Shown: one piece after another, positions 63,669 through 64,000 of the stretch
Numbering within the stretch: position 1 is the first letter of the stretch
How the letters are laid out: each line of letters opens with the position of its first letter
Source: Ralstonia pickettii
GTDB taxonomy: Bacteria; Pseudomonadota; Gammaproteobacteria; Burkholderiales; Burkholderiaceae
DNA: 64,000 nt
Direction: 5' to 3'
NCBI RefSeq assembly: GCF_016466415.2
Contig: NZ_CP066771.1
Location: 558,001-622,000 of the forward strand
The notes under the pieces: generated by a model
What the model was told of the DNA's origin: nothing
Databases searched by the model: none
The model's input: only the letters and a program-made list of their open reading frames with translations
Translations under genes and position numbers: made by a program

Positions 63669-64000
63669 TCAGTTGCCGGTGGATTGCTCGCCAGTCGCTA
63701 CAAAGCGCCGTGTATCGCGGGGCGCGGTACTGGCGGCGGGGGCGACCGGAGTAACAGGAGCCGCCGGCGCCGCAGGTACGTTGGTAGGCGTCGGAGCTTG
63801 GGCGGACGGTCCTGGCGCTGCAGCGGGCTCTGCGGCGGCCTTTTCCGGGTTGGCGGCGGGGGCTGCAACTGCGGTTGGCTGGCTGGCGGGTGCCTGGACG
63901 TGGCCCTCCATGTTGCCGTTGAGGTACAGCTCGCCGCGGTTGATCGTTCCGAAGCTGTCGGTCGGAAGCGGATACTGAGCCGGCAGCGGCTTGACCAGCC
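63669..64000 (-). CDS. rcpA: Secretin RcpA/CpaC, C-terminal tail (cut by window edge)
   Basis: The frame is open to 64000. Readable: KPLPAQYPLPTDSFGTINRG, then ELYLNGNMEGHVQAP, ending in an alanine/proline-rich low-complexity tail of about 70 residues. The PLPAQYPLPTDSFG phrase fits the end of an RcpA/CpaC-type secretin. The barrel itself is outside the window. Order secretin, lipoprotein, TadZ supports the call. Confidence 0.65.
   Translation of the reverse strand, partial: LVKPLPAQYPLPTDSFGTINRGELYLNGNMEGHVQAPASQPTAVAAPAANPEKAAAEPAAAPGPSAQAPTPTNVPAAPAAPVTPVAPAASTAPRDTRRFVATGEQSTGN

Overview
The window is GC-rich DNA of a betaproteobacterium, most likely Ralstonia (Burkholderiaceae). The basis is the groES-groEL, DUF898, M48 protease, glycosyltransferase and Tad/Flp pilus order on the right, and the protein styles throughout. 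No database search was possible, so the genus is an inference.

Left part (1-5.3 kb): a LysR C-terminus cut by the window edge, an OmpW remnant, a cluster of small hypothetical genes (two belong to a paralogous family with a third copy at 38.8 kb), and a badly decayed LysR gene. From 13965 down to 5268 all genes lie on the minus strand and form one catabolic operon: aldolase of the DHDPS/NAL superfamily, iron-type alcohol dehydrogenase, a DUF1537 four-carbon acid sugar kinase fused in frame to a PdxA-type dehydrogenase, a sodium:solute symporter, a sialidase-fold BNR protein, a DeoR repressor and a short-chain dehydrogenase. It probably imports and degrades an acid sugar of the threonate/erythronate type.

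Middle-left (14.2-23.3 kb): remnants of a tnsA gene and of a tyrosine recombinase, then metal and redox genes. These are dmeR-dmeF (Co/Ni efflux), an outer membrane protein, a DUF1924 cytochrome c, a diheme cytochrome c, a cytochrome b561, an OmpR-type two-component system and a second CDF efflux pump.

Middle (23.3-49.6 kb): what I read as a 26.3-kb Tn7-like transposon. It has perfect 25-bp terminal inverted repeats starting TGTCGAGATT, several internal copies of a TnsB-site-like repeat at each end, and a 5-bp flanking direct repeat (ACAAC). Inside are tnsA, tnsB, tnsC and two tniQ genes. Cargo on one side is a candidate defence block (uracil-DNA glycosylase fused to a Panacea-like domain, SIR2-like DUF4917 protein, 630-aa unknown). 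Cargo on the other side is a stress/envelope set (Nramp-like transporter, slipin, CsbD, DUF3309, PRC-barrel, Crp/Fnr regulator, AI-2E family permease). A second end of the right type abuts the left end, so two related elements appear stacked. The right end stops 25 bp before the -35 box of the groES promoter.

Right part (49.6-64 kb): the groES-groEL operon with CIRCE and a strong promoter, a DUF898/YjgN protein, an M48 peptidase, GtrA, GT2 and GT87 glycan genes, and the Tad/Flp pilus locus read leftward from rcpA to tadG.

No CRISPR array, rRNA or tRNA gene was seen.
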